The notes: generated from the letters alone by a model not told the origin. Shown: positions 1-7,712, numbered from the stretch's first letter. The stretch: DNA of 9,997 nucleotides from CAYTOF01 sp964439435 (GCA_964439435.1 CAYTOF010000075.1:1-9997), one strand, 5' to 3'. Program-made: numbers and translations.

Positions 1-36
1 CATAAATACACGGGAAGGAATAAATGTAATGCTACG

Positions 37-1107
37 ATGAATGTAATCATAGACACATCAAAAATAAAACTTGAAACAGCTCGGCTGATCCTTCGTCCGT
101 TTTACATGGATGACCTTGCTGATTTTTTTGAATATGCAAGTGTTCCCGGGGTCGGTGAAATGGCAGGTTGGCCCCATCATAAGGATATTGACACGTCAAA
201 GAGGATTTTGGAATCGTTTATAGAGGACAAGGAAGTGCTTGCTCTTCAGCACAAAAACACCGGAAAGGTGATTGGTTCCCTGGGCTTGCATGACTTGCGA
301 ACAAATGAGGAGCCGCAATATGCGCATCTGAAGTCAAAGGAAATCGGATATGTGCTCTCGCGGGATTATTGGGGACAGGGTCTCGTGGTTGAGGCATTGA
401 AAGTCATCATGCCCATGTGTTTTCATGAATTTGACTGCGAAATTCTCGCTTGCGGACATTTTGATTCAAATGTCCGGTCGAAAAGGGTAATTGAAAAAGC
501 AGGCTTTCAATTTGACAAGCAAGGTGTTTTCCATGGAAAACAGATGGGGCAGGATTTTTTAGAGATGCAGTATGTTTATCTGCGCTCCGATTGGAAAGAA
601 ACTTGTTTTATTCGAAAAGCGCAGCTTGCCGATGCTTTGCCCCTTGCCGCAATTTTAACCTCATCATGGGAATCAGCCTACAGCGACATCCTCGCTCCGA
701 TGGCGTTGGAGCAAAACACCGATGCGGGGAAACGGGCGGAGATGTTTAAACGGATGCTTTCCGACGACAAGACAAGCATCTATATAGCCTTTGTAAAAGG
801 CATTCCCTGCGGTTTGGTGTCCTTTGGTCAAAGCAGAGACATTGAACTTGCAGACCATGCGGAGATCATCGCAATATATGTATTGCAAAGCCATTGGGGC
901 TACGGTGTGGGCAAGACGCTTATGGATTTGATTTTGTCAAGCCTTCGTCAGAACAATTCCAACAAAGTGATGCTCTGGGTTCTGGAGGACAACATCCGTG
1001 CCCGCAGGTTTTATGAAAAAAACGGTTTTGTGGCGGATGGCACTATAAAACAAAGCCGATTTGACAATGTAAGGGAAGTGCGATACAGATTTGAGCTTGG
1101 CAATTAA
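37..1107 (+). CDS. Tandem-domain GNAT family N-acetyltransferase
   Basis: The 356-residue product carries two GNAT folds in a row. GNAT enzymes move an acetyl group from acetyl-CoA to an amine on a protein or small molecule; the acceptor cannot be told from sequence. Domain 1 (about residues 10-180) resembles the RimJ/RimL type: it opens with LETARLILRPF, has the acetyl-CoA pyrophosphate-loop motif YWGQGL and ends with the usual SKRVIEKAGF helix-turn. Domain 2 (about 190-354) opens with FIRKAQLADALPLA, has the loop motif HWGYGVGKTLM and ends with RARRFYEKNGF. Both loops look intact, so both halves may be active. The start follows a purine-rich stretch (GGGAAGGAA, 12-20) at somewhat long spacing; an ATG at 24 is followed at once by a stop, so 37 is preferred. 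The promoter lies outside the window. The gene appears monocistronic, because 314 bases separate it from the next one. Family is certain; substrate is unknown. Confidence 0.9.
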   Translation: MNVIIDTSKIKLETARLILRPFYMDDLADFFEYASVPGVGEMAGWPHHKDIDTSKRILESFIEDKEVLALQHKNTGKVIGSLGLHDLRTNEEPQYAHLKSKEIGYVLSRDYWGQGLVVEALKVIMPMCFHEFDCEILACGHFDSNVRSKRVIEKAGFQFDKQGVFHGKQMGQDFLEMQYVYLRSDWKETCFIRKAQLADALPLAAILTSSWESAYSDILAPMALEQNTDAGKRAEMFKRMLSDDKTSIYIAFVKGIPCGLVSFGQSRDIELADHAEIIAIYVLQSHWGYGVGKTLMDLILSSLRQNNSNKVMLWVLEDNIRARRFYEKNGFVADGTIKQSRFDNVREVRYRFELGN

Positions 1108-1421
1108 AACAATATTGCCGCTTGTATGTGCCGCGGTTTTCAAAGGCAGTTCAAAACTCACTTTGTTATACAGCAGGCAAGCTCTGTCTTTTAAAGATAC
1201 TTTGCGTCCGTCCTATATATATAAAGGTAGAAGAGCTAATTTTGAGTTGGAAAAAATATCTGACACCGAGCACATTCTGAGGTGATTTTCTTGCAAAACA
1301 CTGCAGAATGTGGTATCCTAACGATATGCGGCAAGGCTTGTCCTTTCGGCGTTTTTACTGTGTTTATAAACAGGTTTACAGCAATTATCATATAGCAAAA
1401 TAAAAGAAACGGAGATACATA
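1108..1421. other. Intergenic region between the GNAT gene and pduL
   Basis: This 314-base stretch has no convincing gene. A 64-codon plus-strand frame crosses it (1091-1285), but it overlaps the end of the GNAT gene and has no recognisable family or good ribosome site. The right half holds a plausible promoter (1291-1319) and a 9-bp inverted repeat (1271-1279 with 1304-1312), so it is best read as the control region of pduL. No strong terminator for the GNAT gene is visible; the best candidate is a weak ACAG/CTGT stem near 1171-1187 followed by CTTTT. No known riboswitch class was recognised. Confidence 0.6.
1291..1319 (+). promoter_or_regulatory. Probable sigma-A promoter of pduL
   Basis: A -35 box TTGCAA (1291-1296) and a -10 box TATCCT (1314-1319) are separated by exactly 17 bases. 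Each box matches the consensus at 4 of 6 positions. The TGTGG just before the -10 box is a context often seen in Clostridia promoters. Transcription would begin near 1326 and give a leader of about 95 bases before the GTG of pduL. The assignment is by eye. Confidence 0.5.
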
Positions 1422-1997
1422 GTGAAAAAAATTTCGATTCAAATTGAGACATCGGCCAGACATGCGCATCTGTGTGAACAGGACGTTTGGAAACTCTTTG
1501 GAGAGGGTGCCAAATTGACGCCAAAAAAATGGTTGTCTCAGCCGGGCATGTTTCTTGCCAATGAACGCATAAACCTTATCGGCAGCCGCAACAAAATGAA
1601 AAATGTCGGCATCATCGGACCGGAACGCAAGGACACACAGGTAGAGATTTCCCTTACCGATGCGCGCTCCCTCGGTGTTGTAGCCCCCGTCAGGGAAAGC
1701 GGTGACATAGAGGGAACAGGCACAATAACCATTGAGGGTCCAATGGGCTCGGTGGACATACCCCAGGGTGTTATCGCCGCTAAAAGGCATATCCACATAA
1801 CCCCGGAAGACGCCGCGGAATACGGTTTGGCTGATCAACAGATCGTTACAGTCAAGACAAGCGGCGATCGCAGCATGATTTTTGACGAAGTCGTGGTGAG
1901 AGTTTCCCCGAATTTTGCAACATATATGCACATAGACGTAGATGAAGCCAATGCCGCAGGCCTGACACCGGACTCCGTCGGCGAAATCATTGTCTAA
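1422..1997 (+). CDS. pduL: PduL-type phosphate acyltransferase (phosphotransacylase)
   Basis: Catalyses the reversible reaction acyl-CoA + phosphate to acyl-phosphate + CoA; acetyl and propanoyl are the usual acyl groups. With an acetate kinase it makes ATP from acetyl-CoA. The 191-residue protein covers both PduL half-domains: SARHAHL at 11-17, LSQPG at 38-42, TQVEISLTDARSLG from 72, APVRESGD from 88, KRHIHITPEDAA from 121 and MHIDVDEANAAG from 169. The expected metal ligands are all present: H14, H16, E75, H123, H125 and H170. Their spacing matches, at a constant offset, the ligand positions I recall from the Rhodopseudomonas palustris PduL structure. There is no N-terminal extension of the kind that targets PduL into bacterial microcompartments, and no shell-protein genes are nearby, so a cytosolic housekeeping role replacing Pta is inferred. 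The start is GTG, chosen because GGAG (1411-1414) lies 7 bases upstream and the family motif begins soon after. Confidence 0.95.
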   Translation: MKKISIQIETSARHAHLCEQDVWKLFGEGAKLTPKKWLSQPGMFLANERINLIGSRNKMKNVGIIGPERKDTQVEISLTDARSLGVVAPVRESGDIEGTGTITIEGPMGSVDIPQGVIAAKRHIHITPEDAAEYGLADQQIVTVKTSGDRSMIFDEVVVRVSPNFATYMHIDVDEANAAGLTPDSVGEIIV

Positions 1998-2111
1998 TCA
2001 ATCCTACAGAATGCATATCGTAAGCCGCAAAAACCCTGAATCGCTTTGTTGTGGTGATCTCGGGCATATGCGACACGGAGAGCTTCTCATATTTGGATTT
2101 GAGATATATTT

Positions 2112-3065
2112 ATGAAAAAACCAACTCTTTCTTTTGGCAAAGACAAGCTATTTAAGATATTGCAGTTCACAGACATGCACCTGGTAGGGCTGGACGGCAG
2201 AGACGCCTCCTCCTTTGCGATGGTGGAGGAGCTTTTGGAAGTCCAAGAGCCTGACTTGGTCGTCTATACGGGCGATATTGTCGGCAGCGGGCCGCGTTGT
2301 GTGGTCTTTATGGACCGTATAAATGAGATTGCCGAAAAAACGGGCGTCCCATACACCTTTGCTTTCGGAAACCACGAGAGCAGCAACGGCATAATAGGAC
2401 GCGCTTTGTCCGATGCTCTGGAGGCCTATCCCTTGAGCCTGTATGAGAGAGGCAGTGAAAACTTGCCCGGATACGGCAATTATGCGGTGGATATACATTC
2501 AAGCGCTGGTCACAGTTGGACGCTGTATCACTTTTTTTGCAACGGCCGAGAGATGTATAAAAACAGCAAAGGAAAGCTTGTTGAAGCCGAACTGCATATA
2601 AACCACCTCCAGCAGCGCTGGTTGGTGGATATGCAGGCTGAAAAGAGAACAGGAAAAGACATGAACCCCGCATTGGTGTTCGGGCACAAGCCTTTGCCCG
2701 AACACGATGATTTATGGATGTATGAGGGCATATATGGCGAGCGCCTGATCAGAGGGAAAAAGCCCTTTATAAACACCGGTTTTTTCTCCGCCATGAGGCA
2801 AGCCGGAGATGTTCGGGGATATTTTTGCGGACATGACCATGCTTGCAGTTATTATGGCAAACTCTACGACATTATGCTAGGCTATGGCAGACATTCGGGA
2901 TATCACTGTTTGGCGGCGCTGAACTTTCCGCGGGGCGGCAGAATGATTGTCATCTCAGAGGAGAGCGGTGAAATAGAAAAAACCTACATAGCCTATCACA
3001 GAGGCGATACAGAAGCGGAACAATTTACACCGCCTCTGTACAGCAGAGGCCAGTTCTATAAATAA
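2112..3065 (+). CDS. Calcineurin-like metallophosphoesterase
   Basis: A 317-residue binuclear-metal phosphoesterase that would hydrolyse a phosphomonoester or phosphodiester; the substrate cannot be named. The full set of family motifs is present in order: DMH (D21, H23), GD (G54, D55), GNHE (86-89), GH (H192) and GHDH (240-243). These supply the two metal sites and the catalytic histidine of H88. No signal peptide or membrane segment is visible, so it should be cytosolic, unlike many secreted purple acid phosphatases. The start at 2112 has only a weak upstream purine stretch (GGATTTGAG, about 2095-2103), but an in-frame TGA at 2100 rules out an upstream start. It lies 114 bases after pduL and 53 bases before proB on the same strand, so it may be the first gene of the pro transcript or stand alone. 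Confidence 0.92.
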   Translation: MKKPTLSFGKDKLFKILQFTDMHLVGLDGRDASSFAMVEELLEVQEPDLVVYTGDIVGSGPRCVVFMDRINEIAEKTGVPYTFAFGNHESSNGIIGRALSDALEAYPLSLYERGSENLPGYGNYAVDIHSSAGHSWTLYHFFCNGREMYKNSKGKLVEAELHINHLQQRWLVDMQAEKRTGKDMNPALVFGHKPLPEHDDLWMYEGIYGERLIRGKKPFINTGFFSAMRQAGDVRGYFCGHDHACSYYGKLYDIMLGYGRHSGYHCLAALNFPRGGRMIVISEESGEIEKTYIAYHRGDTEAEQFTPPLYSRGQFYK

Positions 3066-3102
3066 CAAATATAAATTTATATACAGTGTATGCGAAAACA
3101 CA

Positions 3103-3109
3103 AAGGAGG
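3103..3109 (+). promoter_or_regulatory. Ribosome binding site deciding the proB start
   Basis: AAGGAGG is an almost full-length Shine-Dalgarno sequence 9 bases before the ATG at 3119. It lies inside the longer open frame that begins with an ATG at 3086, which has no such site, so it moves the proB start to 3119. Confidence 0.85.
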
Positions 3110-3118
3110 CTGCACCCG

Positions 3119-3937
3119 ATGCGGCAAGAAGACGACAAAAAAATAAGACGCGTTGTGGTGAAGGTGGGCTCATCCACATTGACTCACTCGACAGGAAAGC
3201 TCAATCTCCGCCGCATCGATGCCCTCGCATCCACCTTGACGGATATAAAAAACTCCGGCAGAGATGTGATTTTGGTCACCTCCGGCGCAGTGGCTGCGGG
3301 TATGGCAAAGTTAAGCCTTGATAAAAGACCGCTGGGAAACAGACAGAAACAAGCGGTGGCGTCTGTGGGCCAATGCGCACTTATGCACATATATGATAAA
3401 GTTTTTGGCGAATACGGTCAGAGTGTCGGGCAGATACTGATGACAAAAGAGGTGTTTCAACACGAAAAAAGCCGCGAAAACGCCCAAAACACATTTGAGA
3501 CACTGTTCGAATTTGATGTCATACCGATAGTCAACGAAAACGACACGATTTCCACCGATGAGCTTGAAAGCCTTTCCGGATTTGGCGACAACGACAGGTT
3601 GTCCGCAGGTGTGGCGGTGCTGTGCCAAGCAGATATCTTGATCATACTGACGGATTTTGACGGTCTGTATGATGGAGATCCCAGAAAAGACAATGGCGCT
3701 TGCCAAATCCCCCTGGTGACAAAGGTGGACGACGAACTGCTGGCCCTTGCGGGTGGTGCGGGCTCAAAGGGCACCGGCGGGATGGCGACAAAGCTTGCCG
3801 CCGCAAAGGTTGTAATGGATGCAGGGATAAACATGATCATAACCGACGGTTCAGATCCGCGAGTACTGTTGGAAATCTGCGACGGCACCCACAGAGGGAC
3901 GCTGTTTACCACAAATCCCCCTGCCAGATGTGTATAA
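3119..3937 (+). CDS. proB: Glutamate 5-kinase, short form without PUA domain
   Basis: Phosphorylates L-glutamate with ATP to give gamma-glutamyl phosphate, the first and usually proline-inhibited step of proline synthesis. The 272-residue product is an amino-acid-kinase fold: VVVKVGSSTL at 12-21 (phosphate-binding lysine K15), VTSGAVAAG in the first third, NENDTIST and GDND for substrate binding, LTDFDGLYDGDPR, and the nucleotide-site signature GTGGMATKL. It stops just after the kinase domain, whereas the E. coli enzyme continues into a PUA domain (about 367 residues); kinase-only forms are known in other bacteria. The start at 3119 is set by the strong ribosome site at 3103-3109; the ATG at 3086 would add an 11-residue tail unlike the family. 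It is 15 bases ahead of proA. No T-box or other leader fits in the 53-base gap upstream. Confidence 0.96.
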   Translation: MRQEDDKKIRRVVVKVGSSTLTHSTGKLNLRRIDALASTLTDIKNSGRDVILVTSGAVAAGMAKLSLDKRPLGNRQKQAVASVGQCALMHIYDKVFGEYGQSVGQILMTKEVFQHEKSRENAQNTFETLFEFDVIPIVNENDTISTDELESLSGFGDNDRLSAGVAVLCQADILIILTDFDGLYDGDPRKDNGACQIPLVTKVDDELLALAGGAGSKGTGGMATKLAAAKVVMDAGINMIITDGSDPRVLLEICDGTHRGTLFTTNPPARCV

Positions 3938-3952
3938 TAAAGGAGCAAAAAC

Positions 3953-5194
3953 ATGCTGACAAAGATAGGCCCCTGTGCAAAAGCCGCGGCGCGTGTCCTT
4001 GCCGTGACAGGCAGAGCGCAAAAAGATGCCGCTCTTCTGGCAATGGCAGAGATGCTTCGAAAAGAGTCGCATAGTATATTAAAAGCAAATGAAAAAGACA
4101 TTTCACAGGCGGAGGAACATGGTGTCAAGTCCGTTTTGTTGGACAGACTCCTGCTGACAAAAGAGCGCATTGAGGCCATGGCTGCGGCGGTGGTTGAGGT
4201 CGCTTCCCTCCCGGACCCTATTGGTGAGATGATATGGGAGACAAAAAGGCCAAATGGCTTGACAGTGGGCAAGCGCCGTGTTCCCATGGGCGTTGTGGGC
4301 ATGATATATGAAGGGCGGCCAAATGTCACGGCGGATGCCTCAGCCCTGTGCCTCAAGTCAGGCAATGCCTGTATTTTGAGAGGTGGTCGCGAGGCTTTGA
4401 ACTCAAATATAGCCATAGCTTCGGCACTGCGTGTGGCGGTGGAAAGCGCCGGATTGCCCGTGGATGCCGTCAATTTGTTGGAAGACACAACCAGAGAGGG
4501 CGCTCAGGCGATGATGCGTGCCAGGGGCATAATCGATGTGTTGCTCCCGCGGGGCGGAGCGGGGCTCATAAAGACCGTGGTCGAAAACTCCAGTGTGCCC
4601 GTTATTGAAACAGGGATCGGCAACTGCCATGTATATGTTGAAAAAGGCGCCGAACCCGAGATGGCTGTGAACATCGTGTTCAATGCCAAAACCTCCAGGC
4701 CTTCGGTGTGCAACGCAGCTGAAAGCCTCCTCATAGATGAGGCTTGTGCAAAGGAGATTTTACCCCTTGTCGCAGCAAAGCTCGCAGCAAAAAAAGTGGA
4801 ACTGCGCGGATGCGAAAAAACACAGGAGATTTTAAAAGAAAAGACCTTGCCTGCACAGGAAGAGGATTTTTATGCGGAGTTTTTGGATAATATCCTCGCC
4901 ATAAAAGTTGTCTCCGGGCCCGATGAGGCAATTGAGCACATAAACAAATACGGTTCTTCTCACAGCGATGCGATTGTAACGAGTGATTATTTTATAGCCG
5001 AACGGTTTTTAAACGAGGTGGATTCGGCTGCGGTTTTCGTCAATGCCTCCACAAGATTTACAGACGGAGGGGAATTTGGGCTGGGAGCCGAAATCGGCAT
5101 CTCCACTCAAAAACTGCATGCCAGAGGTCCCATGGGACTGGCCGCTCTCACGAGTGAAAAATATATTGTCCGCGGCAGCGGCCAGATAAGGTAG
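3953..5194 (+). CDS. proA: Gamma-glutamyl phosphate reductase
   Basis: Reduces gamma-glutamyl phosphate with NADPH to glutamate-5-semialdehyde, which cyclises to pyrroline-5-carboxylate; this is the second step of proline synthesis and follows directly on ProB. The 413-residue length is normal. Family landmarks include VPMGVVGMIYEGRPNVT (about 110-126), LKSGNACILRGG (about 134-145), ETGIGNCHVYV (about 219-229), the catalytic cysteine C253 in RPSVCNAAE, and the C-terminal DGGEFGLGAEIGISTQKLHARGPMG segment (from 381). An AAGGAG ribosome site lies 7 bases upstream of the ATG. It is translated just behind proB (15-base gap), as in many bacterial proBA operons. ProC, for the last step, is not in this window. 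Confidence 0.98.
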   Translation: MLTKIGPCAKAAARVLAVTGRAQKDAALLAMAEMLRKESHSILKANEKDISQAEEHGVKSVLLDRLLLTKERIEAMAAAVVEVASLPDPIGEMIWETKRPNGLTVGKRRVPMGVVGMIYEGRPNVTADASALCLKSGNACILRGGREALNSNIAIASALRVAVESAGLPVDAVNLLEDTTREGAQAMMRARGIIDVLLPRGGAGLIKTVVENSSVPVIETGIGNCHVYVEKGAEPEMAVNIVFNAKTSRPSVCNAAESLLIDEACAKEILPLVAAKLAAKKVELRGCEKTQEILKEKTLPAQEEDFYAEFLDNILAIKVVSGPDEAIEHINKYGSSHSDAIVTSDYFIAERFLNEVDSAAVFVNASTRFTDGGEFGLGAEIGISTQKLHARGPMGLAALTSEKYIVRGSGQIR

Positions 5195-5209
5195 AATCGG
5201 AGAAAAAGG

Positions 5210-6703
5210 ATGGGGATAGGCTTTGACAACGCTCTATATGTGAAGATGCAGACGGAGCAGATAAAAAAGAGAATAGCGCAGTTTGACAACAAGCTTTACC
5301 TCGAATTTGGAGGAAAGCTCTTTGACGACTACCACGCCGCCCGTGTTTTGCCAGGCTTTGATGCCAACGGCAAAATCAAACTCCTGCTTGCCATGAAGGA
5401 CATAGCGGAGATCATCATGTGCGTGAGTGCGGGAGCTATCGCCAAAAACAAACTGCGTGCGGATTTCGGCATAACCTACGATGTGGACGCCTTGCGCCTT
5501 GTGGAGGATTTGCTCCGCCTTGGGCTTATGGTCAACTGTGTTGTCATAACCCAATATGAAGATCAACCCGCGGCGGCAGTGTTCATTAAAAAACTTTCAA
5601 ACATGGGTATAAGAGCTCATGTGCACAGACTGACAAAGGGATATCCCACCGAGGTGGACACGATTATCAGCCCGACGGGGTACGGGGCCAACACATATAT
5701 TGAGACGACGCGTCCTCTTGTGATTGTAGCAGCGCCGGGCCCCGGCAGCGGAAAGCTCGCCACCTGTCTTTCCCAGCTATACCATGAGCACGAACACGGC
5801 GTGTGTGCGGGATATGCCAAGTTTGAGACATTTCCCATCTGGAACCTGCCGCTCAAGCACCCTGTCAATCTCGCCTATGAAGCTGCGACGGCGGATTTAA
5901 AAGATGTGACGATGATAGACCCGTATCACCTGGAGGCGAGCGGGCAGACATCTGTTAACTACAACAGGGATGTGGAGGTTTTCCCCGTAGTGCGGAGAAT
6001 TTTAGAACGCATAACGGGCAAAAGCATATACCGCTCTCCCACCGACATGGGCGTAAATATGGTCGGCTATGCGATTTCAGACGACGGGATATGTAGAACC
6101 GCCGCAGGACAGGAGATCATCAGGAGATATTTCAAAGCGCTCTGCGATGTGAAACTCGGCCAGGCGGATGCCGATGTGGCGGCACGCATAGAGGTCATCA
6201 TGCAGCAAGCCGGTGTTCGAATCGACGACAGAAAACCCGTGGCGCTTGCCCGAGAGAGGTCCCAAAAATATGGCAGACCTGTCACAGCCATTGAGCTTGC
6301 TGACGGCAGGATGGTCTCCGGCCGAATCTCGGACCTCATGACCTCGCCGTCCAGTGCGATTTTAAATGCGATAAAAACCTTGGCAGGCATGCACGACGAT
6401 GTGCATCTCTTGTCTCCGCGAGTGCTTGAGCCGATATTGAACATGAAGATGAACACACTGCGCTCAAAGACGGCGCGTCTGAGCGTAGAAGAAGTGCTCA
6501 TAGCCATGAGCATCTGTGCGGCAACCTCTCCCATGGTGGAGTTGGCGATGGAGAGGCTCTCGGAACTGTCGGGCTGTGAAGCTCACTCCAGCATAATGCT
6601 GACTGCAGCCGATGAAACCGCACTTAGAAAAATGGGTATTAACCTGACATGTGATCCGGAGTATCTTGATGCGGAACTGTACTCTGAAAACAGCAGGGAA
6701 TAA
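5210..6703 (+). CDS. UPF0371/DUF1846 family protein of unknown function
   Basis: The 497 residues match the DUF1846 (UPF0371) family over their whole length: an N-terminal IGFDN segment, LYLEFGGKLFDDYHAARVLPGFD (about 29-51), DFGITYDVD (about 85-93), TKGYPTEVDTI (about 142-152), VAAPGPGSGKLATC (about 173-186), YHEHEHG, KFETFPIWNLPLKHP, MIDPYHLEA and SVNYNRDVE. The GPGSGK stretch looks like a nucleotide-binding loop, which suggests a kinase-like or NTP-using step, but as far as I know the activity is unassigned. No membrane segment or signal is visible, so it should be cytosolic. The start has CGGAG (5198-5202) 7 bases before it. It follows proA by 15 bases and precedes the NAL-family gene by 23, so it is very likely co-transcribed with proBA. 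Whether it acts in proline or glutamate metabolism is only suggested by position. Confidence 0.93.
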   Translation: MGIGFDNALYVKMQTEQIKKRIAQFDNKLYLEFGGKLFDDYHAARVLPGFDANGKIKLLLAMKDIAEIIMCVSAGAIAKNKLRADFGITYDVDALRLVEDLLRLGLMVNCVVITQYEDQPAAAVFIKKLSNMGIRAHVHRLTKGYPTEVDTIISPTGYGANTYIETTRPLVIVAAPGPGSGKLATCLSQLYHEHEHGVCAGYAKFETFPIWNLPLKHPVNLAYEAATADLKDVTMIDPYHLEASGQTSVNYNRDVEVFPVVRRILERITGKSIYRSPTDMGVNMVGYAISDDGICRTAAGQEIIRRYFKALCDVKLGQADADVAARIEVIMQQAGVRIDDRKPVALARERSQKYGRPVTAIELADGRMVSGRISDLMTSPSSAILNAIKTLAGMHDDVHLLSPRVLEPILNMKMNTLRSKTARLSVEEVLIAMSICAATSPMVELAMERLSELSGCEAHSSIMLTAADETALRKMGINLTCDPEYLDAELYSENSRE

Positions 6704-6726
6704 AATAAGTCAAAGAGGAGAATATC

Positions 6727-7650
6727 ATGAAGACAATACCAAAAGGCGCTTATCCCGCAATGCTCACACCCTTTACGGTGACGGGAGAAGTGGATTACCT
6801 CGCTTTAAAGAGGCTGATAAAATGGTATGAGGACAAAAACTGTCCGGGAATACTTGCCTTATGCGCCTCAAGCGAGATCAATCAGCTCACTCTGGAAGAA
6901 AGAGTTGAGATCGCGCGCTTTATCATGAAGCACCGCACAACCATGACAGTCATCGCCTCCGGTCATGTCAGCGATTCGTTTGACGACCAGATAGAGGAGC
7001 TCAACGCCGTGGTTGAAACAGGTGTTGATGGACTGTGCATGATAGTGGACAGACTCAATCTGAAGAGAGAGACCGAAGACGGCTATATCGACAACATCAA
7101 GACAGTTATGAGCGAGCTGGACAACAAGGAAATCCCCCTCGGATTTTATGAGAGACCCAGCGAATTTAACCGCAGCCTCTCGGAAAAGATTTTGCAGTTT
7201 TGTGCGGGCACGGGACGCTTTGTGTTTTTGAAAGAGACCTCCTGCAAAAAAGCTGTCATAGCCGAGAAGATAAAGGCAGTTGAGGGCAGCAATTTTGGCA
7301 TCTACAACGCAAACTCTTCTCTGCTGTATGAATCCCTAAAAGACGGCGCGGCAGGCTTTTGCGGCATTATGGGCAATTTCCACCCCGATTTGTATCAATG
7401 GCTTTGCGAAAACTACGACAAGCACCCGGCCGAAGCTGCGAGGCTTTCCGACTATCTCGGCGTGCTGGGAGAGATCACAAATCAATATCCCGCAATAGCA
7501 AAATACCATATCAATGCTTATGGTTCTGAGATGACGACATATGTGCGCAGAACTGGTCTTGCTCCTCTCAGCGAGGAACACACCTATCGCATCCATCAGG
7601 CGGAGCGCATAGTGAGTGAGCTGCGGGATTGGCTTGCAACGGTAAAATAA
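6727..7650 (+). CDS. DapA/NAL superfamily aldolase or lyase, substrate unknown
   Basis: A 307-residue class I aldolase of the dihydrodipicolinate synthase / N-acetylneuraminate lyase superfamily, acting on an alpha-keto acid through a lysine Schiff base. Visible landmarks are the N-terminal GAYPAMLTPF, the superfamily tyrosine in YERP (Y141) and the Schiff-base lysine in FLKE (K169), followed by FGIYNANSSLLYESLKDGAAGFCGIMGN. It is not a typical DapA: the GTTGE pyruvate-binding loop is replaced by CASSE (46-50), and the arginine that true DapA uses just after the catalytic tyrosine to bind aspartate semialdehyde is absent (YERPSEFN). A role in lysine synthesis is therefore doubtful; a sugar-acid, hydroxyproline-derived or other keto-acid substrate is possible. 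GAGGAG (6715-6720) lies 6 bases before the ATG. It is the last gene of the apparent pro transcript. Confidence 0.88.
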   Translation: MKTIPKGAYPAMLTPFTVTGEVDYLALKRLIKWYEDKNCPGILALCASSEINQLTLEERVEIARFIMKHRTTMTVIASGHVSDSFDDQIEELNAVVETGVDGLCMIVDRLNLKRETEDGYIDNIKTVMSELDNKEIPLGFYERPSEFNRSLSEKILQFCAGTGRFVFLKETSCKKAVIAEKIKAVEGSNFGIYNANSSLLYESLKDGAAGFCGIMGNFHPDLYQWLCENYDKHPAEAARLSDYLGVLGEITNQYPAIAKYHINAYGSEMTTYVRRTGLAPLSEEHTYRIHQAERIVSELRDWLATVK

Positions 7651-7671
7651 CGAAATTTGTGTAAAACTATA

Positions 7672-7712
7672 GCCATTTCGCGCAGGATTTATAAAATCTT
7701 GCGCGAAATGGC
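7672..7712. repeat. Long intergenic inverted repeat (19-bp hairpin)
   Basis: Arms 7672-7690 and 7694-7712 pair over 19 positions with one G-T wobble around a 3-base loop (ATA). The stem is too long and regular to be chance. It lies just after the NAL-family gene and 27 bases before the next plus-strand gene. No T-run follows it on the plus strand (GTC then seven A), so it is not a textbook intrinsic terminator in that direction; on the minus strand only TTTT follows a few bases after the stem. It could still stop or stabilise the upstream transcript. CGAAAT at 7651-7656 can also pair with ATTTCG at 7675-7680, which would give an alternative fold. Confidence 0.85.

Noticed and set aside
1091..1285. 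A 64-codon plus-strand frame after the GNAT gene
   Set aside because: It overlaps the end of the GNAT gene, has no good ribosome site and no family resemblance.
1236..1931. A 231-codon minus-strand frame opposite pduL
   Set aside because: It is antisense to a clearly identified PduL with all its metal ligands; the translated product has no recognisable domain.
3069..3082. 14-bp perfect palindrome ATATAAATTTATAT before proB
   Set aside because: It contains only A and T, so self-complementarity is likely by chance; it was not counted as an operator.
3086..3118. Upstream ATG for proB
   Set aside because: The near-perfect ribosome site at 3103-3109 lies inside this extension and the extra 11 residues do not resemble ProB N-termini.
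3066..3118. A T-box or other leader before proBA, as found in some Firmicutes
   Set aside because: The gap is only 53 bases, too short for a T-box, and no specifier or antiterminator motif is visible.
3457..4488. A 343-codon minus-strand frame opposite proB and proA
   Set aside because: It is a serine/alanine-rich antisense shadow of two unmistakable genes, without a family match.
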